64,000 bases of DNA from Vitellaria paradoxa (lineage: Eukaryota > Streptophyta > Magnoliopsida > Ericales > Sapotaceae), in the NCBI GenBank assembly GCA_019916065.1, contig CM034236.1, forward strand, positions 55,518,690 through 55,582,689. The letters run 5' to 3'. Made by a program: the position numbers and the translations under genes. Shown here piece after piece: positions 46,452 to 58,950 of this stretch (the stretch's first letter is position 1; every line of letters begins with the position of its first letter). The notes under the pieces were generated by a model. It was given only the letters and a program-made list of their open reading frames with translations. It did no database searches and was not told where the DNA came from.

Positions 46452-47452
46452 ACTAGGGACCATTTGATAATGATGTCGTTTTTCTATTTACGTTTATATG
46501 TTTTGTTTTCTGTTGTCGTTTTCTTTTTTTGAAATAAAAACTGAAACTGCATTTGGAAATACAATTTTATTTATAATTACTAATTTTTTATTTTCATAAA
46601 ATATTTAATTTTACTAGTTTTTTAAAAATTAATTGAATTTAATAAATACATTTTACATTAATTTAATTTAATTATACTATTTATTAAAAATTTTGAATAA
46701 AATATAAATATTATACATTTAATCTAGTAAATATAAAATATATTAATTATAATTTAATTATATTATTTATTAAAAATAATTGAATAAAATATATTTCATA
46801 ATAATTTAAATAATTTAATTACAATATTTTAAAAATAATTTAATAAAACATAATTCATATTAAATAATTTAAATTATATTAAACTAATTAATTTAAATAT
46901 GATATTTATTAAAAATAATTTAATATTATTTAAATTAATTATTAAACTAAATAAAATAAAATTTAATTATAATATTTACTAAAAATAATTTAATAAAAAA
47001 TATTTATATTGATTAAATTATTTATTAAATTAAATTAATATATTTTATTTTATTATTTATTAAAAATAATTTAATAATATATTTCTTATTAATTAAATTA
47101 ACTAACTTAATTTAATTATTTATTAGAAATAAATTAATAATAGATATTACATATTAATTTAATTATATTATTTATCAAAAATAATTTTAGTTTAATAAAA
47201 TATTTGAGTAAAATAATTTATTTTAATATAATGTAACAAAAATAGATAAAGTATTAGAATTGACAAAATATTTGCAATAGAAAAAAACATAGAGTGAAAC
47301 CACTTTTTTTTTACATTTTTTTTTAAATTTTCATTTTTTTGAAAATAAAAAAATGTAAATAAATTTAATAAATATGTTTTTGTTATTAATTTACAAAATT
47401 TTAAAAATATAAATAGAAAAATAAAAAATAAAAACATTAGCAATCGGGCCTA
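46452..47452. repeat. AT-rich repeat family B, copy 3 (uninterrupted)
   Basis: Left edge GGGACCATTTGATAATGATG and right edge AAAAACATTAGCAATCGGGCC are roughly inverted. The roughly 1-kb body of ATTTATTAAAAATAATTTAAT words matches the copies near 26-29 kb. It has no coding potential. As the only uninterrupted copy with both edges, it best represents the family in this window. Confidence 0.6.
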
Positions 47453-47536
47453 AGTTTGGGCTTTCGAGACAAAAAATCAGACTAAAGTCAAAATCCAACC
47501 AACCATTACCTTTTTTTTTTTTCTCAAATAATAAGA

Positions 47537-47892
47537 GGCGGTTTGGAAGTTAAAAAACAAGAAAAAAAAATAAAATTTTTGGTAGTTTTTATGTATTTTT
47601 TTAGTTATATTTTTGTGTGTTTGGTAGAATAAAGTGTATTTTTTAACATTTTTGTAACTTTTAAGTGTTTAGTAAATTTTTTACTGTAACAAATCAAAAA
47701 AAATAATAATTTTTTGTGTGTTTAGTATGTTTTTTACTGTAGCAAATCAAAAAAGTAGTAACTTTTTATTTTATTTTTTTATTATAACAAATCAAAAAAG
47801 TAAAAAAAATTATAATTCTACTAAACGCATCAAAAGTCATAAAATATAATTTTTAATACTTTTTTATTAATTTTTAAGCATCCAAACGGGCC
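47537..47892. mobile_element. MITE, family C copy 1
   Basis: Left end GGCGGTTTGGAAGTTAAAAA, right end complement GGCCCGTTTGGATGCTTAAAAA; the same 5-mer TAAGA lies on both sides (47532-47536 and 47893-47897). The interior has repeated TTTTTACTGTAGCAAATCAAAAAAGTA words. A second copy with the same ends and interior lies at 50618-51004. It is non-coding. Confidence 0.7.
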
Positions 47893-48650
47893 TAAGAGTA
47901 CTCATCAACCGTTCAATCATTTGGGCACGCAGTGATATCGGTGCGGCGCGAATTGTCATTCAAAGATATTTGATTTTTTTTTTTCCAAAAGAAAGAAAAA
48001 CAGAGCAAACAAAGAGAAGGCAGAGCAATTTTAGCTATAATAAATATCTATTAGTCTTCTTTTTATTTTTATAATTAAATAAATTAATATTTTTGCCTTT
48101 CTTTAGTTTTCTTACACTTTCTTTTCTCTTCAATAGTTCGAGGTACAAATACGTCACACGAATATTCAGTGATTTTCTTTTTTTTGTTAGAAAGTTATAT
48201 ATTCATTTGAGTAATAGTATACCACCAGAATTTTTAAGAAACAAATAATTTATCAAAAAATTAATCTATTTTAATGAATTAAAAATTTCAAATTTCAAAT
48301 ACATGAACTTTTAACAATAATTCTAAAATTTTTAAATTTCAAATATATGTTATGTTCTGAGTCACAATTTTAAATTATGTTAATTTTTATTGATTCGTGT
48401 ATACTTGTATTAGTATTCAAATATCTTTAAAATTAATGAATATTTCAAATAACTAATTATTTCATAATTAATTCAAATTAAATTATGCTAATTTCAAGTT
48501 AATGGATTCGTAATGTTGATTTTTTAGTTTTCTCTCAGGAAATTTATACTTGTATCATGTTCATATCATATTTGAATGTCACGTCTAATATTATCTCCCC
48601 TAAAAGTACTTTTAACTCCCATTTTTAACCATAACAATATATATAGGCGA

Positions 48651-49057
48651 TAGGGGTGAAAACAAATAAATTTTTTTTTTTAAGTTATTGAAATTGGGTT
48701 CATAATTAAAACAAATTCAAATCAAACTTAATTTGTGACTCGTTTTGAATTAAGTTTGAGTTCAAATTTGAAAAACTTGGGTAAAAAATTCATGAGTCAG
48801 TTCGATAAAATAATACATATAAAAATATTATTTTTACATTTTTAATAATATTTTATTTATTATATTTTAGACTAAAATGATATCGTTTGGATTTAATTAA
48901 GCTATTTGTAAAGTAGATTTAGAGTTTAAATTTTTCTTTATTGAATTAAACTCAAGCCTACACAAAAGTATAAATTGAGACCAATACAAATAATTCAAGT
49001 TGTATTCAAATAAATTAAAATTCAGTTTAATTCGACTCGACTCATTTTGCACCCATA
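48651..49057. mobile_element. hAT-like MITE, family D copy 1
   Basis: Ends TAGGGGTGAAAAC and the complement of TATGGGTGCAAAAT are inverted. The interior (AATTTGTGACTCGTTTTGAAT, then CAAGCCTACACAAAAGTATA, then TTCGACTCGACTC) matches the element at 59300-59951. I do not see a clean target duplication. Confidence 0.65.
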
Positions 49058-49749
49058 CTGTGTAGACCACTTTAGAAGAAATACATCCTTAAATAAAATT
49101 GTTTGTGGCTTAAATATTATTACCACATTATCTTTTTCTAGTATATGTTCCCAAAAAAATATCAATGCTTTCTTGTCACTATACAAATTAATGTTGCATT
49201 ATGGTTACAAATATTTAATACATTAATGTGGCTCATTAAAATCCTAGTAAAAAATAAGAATACATCGTTCACTTTCCGATTGCCTAAATAATATTATATA
49301 TTTATTAAAATAATTAATTTAAATGAATTATATTTCATTTTTACATTTTATTTTTAGTACTTATAAGATATTCGCCCTTATATTTAATTTTAAAAGTGAC
49401 TTACACAATTAAAAAAATATTTATTAATTATTATTTCCAAATTAAAGCATAATTGTCTCAAATTATTGTTTAAATAGTTATACTAAATTTAATAAGTAAT
49501 TTTATATCTCAAATGGTTAGAAAATTTGTTGTTAAATAAAAATTTTTAAATATTTCAATTTCGTTTAAAGTTTTGGATAAATTTTACTTATTTTTAACTA
49601 CTTTGAAATATTCTCACTCCTTGCGGGGTGACTCCTGAAAAATAGAGGTTTAGTTGAAAAAAACAAATGAATTACTTCTATTTTGACTTCTGTTTTTGTT
49701 TGTTTTATATGATTTCTATCAAAATTTTATTTTATTGATTTTTTCATAT

Positions 49750-50109
49750 GGGTAATTACTTTTTTATCCCTTATATTTAAGGTGAAAATTACCTGAACCT
49801 CATAAATTTTAAAAACTTACTTTTATATCTCTTATACTTTGAATTAAAAAATCTGTCAAACATAACAGTTTTAACTCTAAGTAAGTTGAAAAATTATATT
49901 TATATCCCTTATATTTTATATTACGTACACTTACACTCCCAGATTCTATTTAATTTTTAACTCGTATTTTTGTCTTTTCACTTGAAAATGTAACGTCGTT
50001 TATAATTCTACTTTACTCCAAAATACAAGGATATAAACGTAGGTTTTAAAATTCAATAGGTGGAAGTGATTTTCACCTTAAATATGGGCAGTAAAAAGGC
50101 AATTATCTC
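49750..50109. mobile_element. Foldback MITE with about 43-bp inverted ends
   Basis: The left 43 bases starting GGGTAATTACTTTTTTATCC and ending AAGGTGAAAATTAC pair with the complement of the right end, which starts GAGATAATTGCCTTTTTACT and ends AAGGTGAAAATCAC. The innermost ATATTTAAGGTGAAAAT is identical. About 360 bp, non-coding, no clear target duplication. Confidence 0.75.
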
Positions 50110-50617
50110 TTTTTTTTTTCCCGTAACCTTAAGTACATTCACATTTATAAGAAACTTTTGAGGTCAAAAATTTTTAAATACTTTTTAAGATCCAAAATAT
50201 TAATATATGAAAAATTTTAAAAATATATAAAAATTTAAGCCCCTTTTTTTTGGCTTTAGACTTTCAAATAGTTAATCTCTGTTTGTTTTTGTCTTTTTTT
50301 TTAACATAATTTAGGAAGTCCGAATTGACTTATGTAACTAATTTTTGAAGTTTAAATTAAATAATTTTCAAATAACTTTTAAAAAAACTTCGAACTAATG
50401 GTCATTAAAAAATAAACTTCAAAACTTACTTTGTAAAGATTACTAGTTCGAATCTCCTTTAAATTACTGGAGAGTTTACCTGATTGTCAATTCCTAAATC
50501 TCAGGAATTAATCAAGTTACATACAAATTACTCTTAACATTTTGAGTTAATTAAAAAAAAAAAACTTTTTGAAACCTAACCAACTGTACCAGGGTTGATT
50601 ATCTCACCCGATTACGA

Positions 50618-51004
50618 GGCCGTTTGGAAGTTAAAAAAAAGCAAAAAATTTTAATTTTTGGTAGTTTTTTATGTGTTTTTTTAATTACATTTTTTTATGT
50701 GTTTGATGGAATAAAGTATAATTTTAAACTTTTTTTTGCAATTTTTTAAGTATTTGGTAAACTTTTTACTGTAGCAAAATAAAAAAGTGGTAACTTTTTG
50801 TGTGTTTGGTAAATTTTTTATTGTAGCTAAGCAAAAAAGTGATAATTTTTGCGTATTTAGTAAAACTTTTGATTTTTATTTTTACTGTAGCAAAACAAAA
50901 AAAAAGGTGAGAAAATTGTGACTTTACCCAATGCACCAAAAATTACAAAATATAACTTTTGATACTTTTTTTTGTTACTAATTTTTAAGCTTCCAAACAG
51001 ACCC
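50618..51004. mobile_element. MITE, family C copy 2
   Basis: Left end GGCCGTTTGGAAGTTAAAAA, right end complement GGGTCTGTTTGGAAGCTTAAAAA. The interior carries the TTTTTACTGTAGCAAAATAAAAAAGT word several times, as in copy 1. The flanking 5-mers (TACGA/TACAG) do not match well. Confidence 0.7.
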
Positions 51005-53400
51005 TACAGTGCGTGGAAGAGGGAGTACCACAAGAGAGTCGCGAGTCGTGACCCACGAGGATCGGCAATGGCACAAGGAGGGTTGGCCTCACGCTTTATA
51101 GCTTTTTTTTCTTATTTTTTTCTCAAAAAAGATTTAGCATAATTTGAGTAAAAGTTTTTATGCACAGTAAAAATTATGAGATTATAATTTTTATAAATTT
51201 ATACTAACTTTTTTTTTACTCCAAATATTCTATTAGTAATTTTTTTATTCGTAATTTTTTCATCTTACCTATAAAATATCAATATTAAATCTGTTGTAAA
51301 AATAAAATCATGCATGCTCAATTGTAATAAAAGTAAAAGGTGGCATAAAAACAAGAACATAAAAAAACATATATATTTGTTATACTTATTTTTTTTCTCT
51401 AATATATACCAAATCAATTTTTTGGCCATATGGACAAGTTCAGTTTTTATTCAATTTGGTAAATTTTATCAAAAAAAAAAATCAATATTTTATTAAACGC
51501 ATAAAAAGTTAATTTTGATTTACTAAATTAGCAACAATAGTCCAAAAAGTCAATTTGTTTTAGCAAAATTTGCTTACCAATTGTTTGGTAGGCTCATTTT
51601 TTTTTTTTAATATCTAGTGGGTCAATTTCTGGCCTTCTAAAACTCAATTTTTATTCAATTTACCAAAATCTCTTAAAATAAGACTAATATTTTACTAAAT
51701 ATATACAAAATATTTTCTTAATCAAATTAATACTTTTCGGTACATAAATAAATTTAAAAAAAAAATTATTTGCCAAACGAGTTCATAATTTTTTGATCGA
51801 GAATTCTTAAAATTAAAATACAATTTTAAGAATTGAAATTATATTTTTAGTCTTTTAACTTTTATAGAAATCCATTCAATAAATAAAAATATTTTAACCT
51901 TAATAGAAATATATATCACATAAATGAGCTCAGACTCAACTTTAGATTCGGTATCCCAACAATCATTTTTAAGGTTATGTTGCAGGTTTCATTATGATAT
52001 AAAAACAAGGATCTCAACAAGGCTCCATATGAAGTCCGCGTTACATGCATGCATTGCATGTGATCATACCGCCGCGTTTTGCCTTTGAGAGAAAGCATCC
52101 AATTTTTCCTTTGGTGTCACTATAAATATTTATTGTATTGGATGAAATAAAATTTCAATGAAAAATAATGTAAGTTGCATTAGCTGAACTTGAGTACCTA
52201 ACACGTATGCCCTTAACCTTGACAACATTTGCAATCAAACCCGTCAAAATATAACTTAATTCCCCTCTTTTCGGTTTCATAATATATAATTAGCTCACAA
52301 ACTTGTTCTTTTTACAATTTAATTTTTTTTATTTTATTAAACTCCTCTAACAAGTTATTGATGGATTAGTGGTTCTTAAGATTGAAATACAACTTTGAGA
52401 ATTAAAGTTATATTTTTAACCCTTATATTCGTGTAAAAAATTTATCCAACAACTAAAATTAAAATATTTTCATTTATTAGATGAACTTTTATAAGAATTT
52501 AAAAAAATGAAAATACAATTTCAATTTCTAATGTTGAATTGATCCCCTCATCCGTTATTGATGTGTTGGCCAGTATTGTTACATGTGTCAGATATTCTAA
52601 TCTGTATTAACTTTTTAATACTCCTATTATTTAGAAGTTTATATCAACACCATCAACTCTATATCTTAACAATTTTAGATAATTATTTTAGAAAATCACT
52701 GCTGCATATATTGCAAACTAAATTTGGTAAAAATCATAGTTAAGATAATTATTTTAAAAAAAATCACTGTTTCATATATTATAAAGTAAATTTAGTAAAA
52801 AAAAAAAAATCTAATGCAAAGTGTTCTTAAGTAAAAATTTTATAATATAACTTAAACTATCACTTCCTACACCATTTAAAAACACATACATGTTAAATAA
52901 ATGTTTTCACACTTTAATAAATTCAACACAAATTATCTACTTGCTCAATAATTAAATATTAATTATCACGTCATTTTACAATTTTGCTGTTTCAAAGTTG
53001 ATAAAGTGGTATATGGATGTTCCTCGTGTTCACCGTCACGGAATAAATAACGTGACAAGCTATTTTATACTTGAATATCCAACTCTCTGGTCTTATTTCT
53101 ATGTTAGAACTATTGATATGATACATCTATTTACAAACAACAGAGCATTCAAATAATATTCTTATTATCAATTCTACTTTATTTGTCAAGTTTTAATTTG
53201 TTCAAGTAAATTTTGAAATCAGTGTTGATGATGCGAAGTTGGCATAGACCATAGCGATCACACAAGTTGATTCATCTCCAAATTGATTTGTTTAAGGTAA
53301 TTAAAGTAATTTCTTCTATATGACATTTTATTATAAAGGTTTATAGTTCTTATGAAAATTTATTCTTAATTCAAGCACTCACAAAATAGTGGCTACACCT
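51005..53400. other. Intergenic, AT-rich, no gene seen
   Basis: Two diverged copies of a roughly 100-bp unit (CTTAAxATTxAAATACAATTT...TTATATTTTTA) lie at about 51805-51905 and 52375-52475. No gene, RNA gene or transposon end was recognised in the rest. Confidence 0.5.
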
Positions 53401-53782
53401 TGTAATAATGGTTGTAGTTGCGTTTTTGAGGAGTTACTCGTTTTTATTGCTTCTCTTATAACTAATGATATCGTTATTTTTCTTATAACTATCAAATAAA
53501 AAAATCATGAAAAAAAGATAAATCAGTGTATGGAATGAATCACATCATCGAAGAAAGTTTTGAATTGTGTATCATCTAAGGTTATTCGAATTGTAATAAT
53601 GGTTGTAGGTGCGTTTTTGAGGAGTTACTCATTTTTATTGCTTCTCTTGTAACTAATGATATCGTTATTTTTCTTGTAACTATCAAATAAAAAACTCATT
53701 AAAAAAGATAAATCAGTGTATGGAATGAATCACATCATCGAAGAAAGTTTTGAATTGTGTATCGTCTAAGGTTATTTGAATT
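53401..53782. repeat. Tandem duplication, 191-bp unit, two copies
   Basis: TGTAATAATGGTTGTAG...CGTTTTTGAGGAGTTACTC through GAATTGTGTATCxTCTAAGG is present twice (53401-53591 and 53592-53782) with only a handful of differences, so the duplication is fairly recent. It is non-coding. Confidence 0.9.
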
Positions 53783-54067
53783 AATATATATATATATTTA
53801 ACTTAAGCTGTTTGTTATTTTAAAGAGATTGATGTAGGACATGTAACATTGATGTAGGACAGGTGAAACTTAAAGAGTCCCTTATCATTGTTAAAACTTC
53901 TTAGTGTTCATTGATTCACTAAATGTTTACTCATTCTGAAGCTGTTGATACCACGATTTAGGTTAACAGTTTCTTTTTATTTTTATTTTTCACTTTGTTG
54001 AAATTTACTTTTGTGGGTAAATGAATTGTTATAATAAATATATTTTTTTAAAGATGCATCTTATACT

Positions 54068-54232
54068 TTTTTTTTTTTTAATAACTCATAGTATTCGGAT
54101 CAGTTTATATACATTTCAACTAAATTTTTGGGACTTTGAAATTATCAATGGTCCTGAAATAATTCGAACTAGTGACTATTGGCGAGTAAATCTAAAATTT
54201 TAATTAATAGTTGAGTTACCACTTAGGATTAA
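54068..54232 (-). mobile_element. tRNA-derived SINE with target duplication
   Basis: On the minus strand it starts TTAATCCTAAGTGGTAACTC (A-box-like TAAGTGGTAACTC), has a B-box-like TAGTTCGAATTAT and ends in about 14 A. The 8-mer CTTATACT flanks it on both sides (54060-54067 and 54233-54240). Length is 165 bp. Confidence 0.7.
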
Positions 54233-55248
54233 CTTATACTGCTATTCAACTTGTTTTGTTTGAATCAATTTAAGTTATTATTTAGTAATTTTTTTAAATT
54301 TTATAATCATAAATATATCATGAAAGAGTGAATTTAAATAATTTTTCCTTTCTTGCAATTTTTCCTCAAAATTGATCGAGTGGACATTAAAAATGAAAAT
54401 TAATTCAGCATTTGATTTTTGATGATCTGATCTATGTGTATGCATAATAATTGGGATATTAATAACTGTTTTCTCAATTCTCGCTCATTTAAACTTGTAC
54501 AATAGATAAAATAAGTTCTCTCAATTAAAAAAAAAAATTAAACACAATCAGTGCGCCATAAAAGAAACGTAATTTGGGAAATAAGGTTACATCATAATTT
54601 CTCAAATTTAACGGCCAAAAATGCAAATAAAAATTTATGCTAATAACAATCCCTTCTGTGAATAAATTTCCAAAGTTAGTGACCGTGAGACAGTAAAAAG
54701 AGGCAAAATGAGGGGCAAAAGTGTTGGGAGTAGAAAAGGCAAGTGGATAAAAAAGTATCCGCTGTTTGGAGTAGCCCATAGGAAATTTGATCCATGGCCC
54801 GTGGTTTTCCACTCTCCTTTGTTGAAACCAACTCTCTGCTTGTCTTTCAGTTAACCCTAGCCATTGTCTCCCATTTAAACCACCCTCCATGGCTCTTCCA
54901 ATCACCATCGCCCCTTCACCAGCAGAGATGCGAGAATTTTTATCTCTGTCTTCCTTTTGCGCCTCAATTACTGGTGCATATACAGTACAGTTATCTACGA
55001 AACATGTACGTTTTAGCATCTCAATCTCTGTTTCTGGGTCGCTCTACCCTGTTCTCGTCCTAGGTTGATTGGGATTTTCTACCCCTTTTTTGGGTACCCC
55101 GGATCTCAATTTTGCATTTCCTCGAATTACCTTTTTCTTTTTTTGGGGTAGTCCTGTCAAAATCTTGATCTTTCTTTGATGCCCGGATCGTAATTACTCT
55201 ATTTCTTGGGCCTTTTCTTGTTCCGGGCGTTGGAAATTTTGTGATTGA

Positions 55249-57887
55249 ATGGGAATTGAGAAAACAACGGCTAGTAGGAAAAGTAAGGAGTTTCACGAAT
55301 TGCCGAGGGAGGCGAATAGCGGGTCGAGGAGGAAAAAGTGTCGGCGGGCGAAAATGCCCGCGGTGCAAAGGTTGTACGAAACATGTAACGAAGTGTTTGC
55401 TGAGGGGGTGCCTGGAGTTGTCCCCCCTTCTGAAGATATCGAAAGGATAAAATCGGTATTGGGTAATGTTCCTGTCTTTTTTGCATGCGCTGTTAATTTA
55501 GTTTTTTTAACAGCTGATTTTGACTAAAATAGTTAAAATTAGGCTACATTCTTAAGGATTTAGTCACAAAGTTTGATGTCTGATTGCCTTGTCGATTGAA
55601 CTGGGCTCGCATTGTTACAATTTGACCATGGGTTGTCTAAAATTTTGTTCGGGTTGTCTTTACCGAGTGGCTATGACCAATTGGGCTTGTTTTCTTTTGG
55701 TTTTCAGCCACTAGTTCACTGAATCTTGTTGGGTTTTGAATTGATATTTCTTGGCATATTCAAATTTGTGAACTTCAGCATGCTCTTGTTGAGTTTTGAT
55801 AGTATGCTTCATGGTGACCTTTTTTTTTTTTTTTTTTTGGGTGATCTACACATTTTCACCCACAGTTTCTTGGAAACCTCGAGGTAAAAATTAAGCAGGT
55901 AGCTAAAATGCTTAAAATGTTTTGAGAGTTTTATTACAATAAAATGTGTGTAATTTCATTGCAGTCATTTAAATTGCAGCATGTTAACTTTTGACTTGTG
56001 CTTCATAGTAACTGTTTTTCTAGTCCACGCAATTTTCACCCACATTTTCTTGGAAATGATGAGGTAAAAATTAACCATGCATGCCTTTGTTTTGGACATG
56101 GCACACGTGGGTGGGCTTGAATTTCAGCTAGATTGGTTGAATGTAGGACTTAATTTCTTTATAACTTAAAGGAAAATTGGAAAAGCAGTTGATTTGCAAT
56201 GTGCCGTTGACAATTAGCTTGTGGAAGCTCATCTTTTCTACTTCTGTTCTGCCCTAGATTTGTGTCTCTATTTTTTTCCCTTTTGTTTGTGGGTTCAGTT
56301 TTGTTTTGTCTTTTGTGCTTGAGCGTCTGGATTCTGTGTAGATGGGATGACTGAAGAGGACGTTGGCTTGAACCCCAATATGCGGTATTTCAGAGGAACA
56401 ACAACCGGTCAACGTCCGATAATAACATACCTGCACCTCTTTGGTTGTGACAAATTCTCGGTAGGTGCACTTGAGGTCTTTTCACTATCAGTAGGACATC
56501 ACCTTTGATTTTGGTTTTGGTTGACAGAAACCCAAAAAAAAGGGGGGGGGGGTTTGATTTTTAGCTTACCTTTTTTTGTTGACTTATCCAGATTGGTATC
56601 TTCTGCTTGCCACCATCGGGAGTAATTCCACTGCACAACCATCCGGGGATGACTGTATTCAGTAAGCTTCTCTTTGGGAATATGCACGTCAAGTCATATG
56701 ACTGGGCTGTTGATGTCACTTCCCACAGTAAGTTCTCCCTTTGGAGCTGATGTCTGCTATCTTGTCTTGTCTTGACATGACTTTGTTTTCAAGATTTTCA
56801 ACCCGTCTTATAATTTCTTGAATTTCCCTTCCCCTACTCTTAGTTCTGAATAATTTTATAATAATTTACTCAGTTGATAAATTTTTGAGAAAACGGTTAC
56901 TTTCATAATTTGATCATGACCAAGATCATCTTGGCTACGTTTGATTGGAGTGATTGGTTGAAATGAGACAAGTAGTAATATGAGATAATTAATGAAAGTG
57001 GATATATTATGTGATTAATTTGTATGTGGATTATTATTATTATTATTATTATTTGATGTTTGTTTGGTGGGAATAGAAAGAGATAAAAAATATGATTTGA
57101 TATGAAATAATTTTGAATATTTAAATTTTGGTCGGAAAATAATCGAGAAATGGATATATATCATAGCGCATATATGATGGATTGCACTCGGTAAAAGAGT
57201 TTCAATCAGTGATTCATCTCCTGGGTATCTTTTATTTATTAATTCTCTCTCTCCCCTTCTCTCGTTGCAGATGAAGTTACAGCTGATGACACGTCAACAA
57301 ATACAGTCAAGCCAAGTGGTCCACGGTTGGCAAAGGTCAAGGTGGACTCGGATTTTACTGCTCCTTGCAACACTGCCATCCTTTATCCAGCTGATGGAGG
57401 CAACATGCACTGGTTTACTGCTTTGACACCATGCGCTGTGCTAGATGTGTTGGGTCCTCCCTATTCTGATTCTGAAGGGAGGCACTGCACATACTACCAT
57501 GAGTTCCCCCTTCCCAGTTTCCCAGGTACTATTTTTGCTTTCAGCCATATTTTGCTATTATTTTACCTCTCTTTTGGCATTTTCACACTTACATTTTCTG
57601 AATAACACTCCTGAAACTTCAAGTGATCAATCAAGTAATCTACTTCTTGATATTTTACTACTCTGCGGTTGGGTTATAAGATGATTTTAGCTTGTTTCTT
57701 ATAAGAAATATACAATCACTTGCCTAATTTATTTCCTCATTGTTTAATTTGTTGTGAAAACTCAGCTGATGAGGTGTCAGTACCTGAAGAGGAGAGAGAA
57801 AGCCATGCCTGGCTTCAAGAGAGGGAGAAACCTGAAGACTTGATTGTGGATGTAGCAAAATACAAAGGCCCACAGATTGTGGTGTAG
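55249..57887 (+). CDS. PCO: Plant cysteine oxidase (PCO1/PCO2-like)
   Basis: PCOs are iron-dependent thiol dioxygenases that oxidise the N-terminal cysteine of ERF-VII factors, ZPR2 and VRN2, marking them for the Arg/Cys N-degron pathway when oxygen is present; they are the plant oxygen sensors. Exons: 55249-55462, 56342-56460, 56592-56727, 57271-57525 and 57766-57887, 846 nt, 281 residues, all GT-AG and in phase. Residues 15-35 are basic (RRKKCRR), a possible nuclear signal as in PCO1/2. The core has [12 protein letters not shown], the metal-site [20 protein letters not shown] (HxH iron ligands), [27 protein letters not shown] (third His) and [15 protein letters not shown] with the conserved Cys/Tyr pair. 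The C-terminal [12 protein letters not shown] is also conserved. Intron 3 has an (ATT)n run. All catalytic residues look intact. Confidence 0.95.
57032..57053. repeat. (ATT)n microsatellite in PCO intron 3
   Basis: About seven ATT units within the third intron of the cysteine oxidase gene. The surrounding 56935-57190 loosely resembles a small TIR repeat (starts GGCTACGTTTGATTGGAGTG), but no right end is clear. Confidence 0.8.
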
Positions 57888-58368
57888 CGATGATATTCAC
57901 AGCTTGCTTCATCTTTCCAACCGGTGTTCCATCTGTGTGCAGTTTTTACGGCTTGAGGTCCTTAGTCACCCCCCCCCTTCTTTTTCCTCTTTTTTCCTTG
58001 TGGGGAGAGGTTCTTTTCTCTTTCTGAAGACAGTTATATGTAAATACAATAATAGAAAAGAAAAAAAGAAGAAAAAGAAATGATAGCAGAAAATGCATCC
58101 AAAAATGATTTTGACAAAAACAAAAAGAGTCAATCGTGCACATATTTCTCAGCATTCCCTTTTTGTCCGTTCTTTTATTTGCTAAATTCAGATTGAACTT
58201 TTGGATATACCCAAAATGGAAAATGCTGTGTGATTGCGCAGTTTCAGTGATCTTGCTGTGCAACTCTTTGCTTCTCACCCACCATAGCAAGGCAACAAAA
58301 AGCGGGAGTAGATGCTGGCTCCATCATACCCGACCGATTAAAAGGATCACATGATGTGACATATTTTG

Positions 58369-58505
58369 GGTGAGTTTGGAGTAAGATAAAATGAGATAAA
58401 TTAAAAATTTGTAATGCGTGCAGTGAAAGAAAAAAGTTGATATAATATAAAATTAACAGAAATTTATAAAATTTTTTAGAATTTATTTGTAAATCAAACG
58501 GAACT
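58369..58505. mobile_element. Small TIR repeat, family A copy 2
   Basis: Reverse-orientation relative of the element at 5788: GTTTGGAGTAAGATAAAATG, then GTAATGCGTGCAGTGAAAGA, then AAATCAAACGGAAC. It lies about 480 bp downstream of the PCO stop codon and may be within or just past its 3' UTR. Confidence 0.65.
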
Positions 58506-58802
58506 TTTCTGACTACACTTGTTTAGTGGCAGAGTCAACTCTGCTTTTTCTATTTCTTTTTTTTTTTAAATCATACATATTGGGTGTTTTAGGAGTTCGC
58601 ATAAATTAATGTAAGTTTATAAAATTTATAATATAGTAATATGTACGGATTAAAAAATTTTGAATTTTTTAACTATTTGTAGAGGTTTGTAGAAATTTAG
58701 AGTGCTCCATCCATGTCCATTGTGATAAGATGGATTAACAACTTGGGTTGTCGAAGCCCGGCTGTATTTGGAGGATTTGGTGGGGTTGATATTGTTATGT
58801 CA

Positions 58803-58950
58803 CTTTGGGTTGTTTGGAGTAAGAAAAAGTGAGATAAATTATGATTTGGGGAGAGTTTGTAATGCGTGCAGTGAGAGAAAAAGTTGATGTGATATAAAGT
58901 TAATAGAGATTTATAGATTTTTTTGGAGAAATTCAGCAAATCAAACGATT
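58803..58950. mobile_element. Small TIR repeat, family A copy 3
   Basis: TTGTTTGGAGTAAGAAAAAG, then GTAATGCGTGCAGTGAGAGA, then GCAAATCAAACGATTCC. Same orientation as copy 2 and only about 300 bp from it. By eye its interior is closer to the 5.8-kb copy than copy 2 is. Confidence 0.65.

Noticed and set aside
50390..50570. SINE-like stretch with GTTCGAATCTCC and a poly-A tail at about 50550
   Set aside because: The B box is good, but I found no convincing A box or flanking duplication, so I did not list it as a feature.
54525..55019. 164-codon minus frame overlapping the PCO leader
   Set aside because: It starts at a non-standard position, has no recognisable domain and is antisense to a likely 5' UTR.
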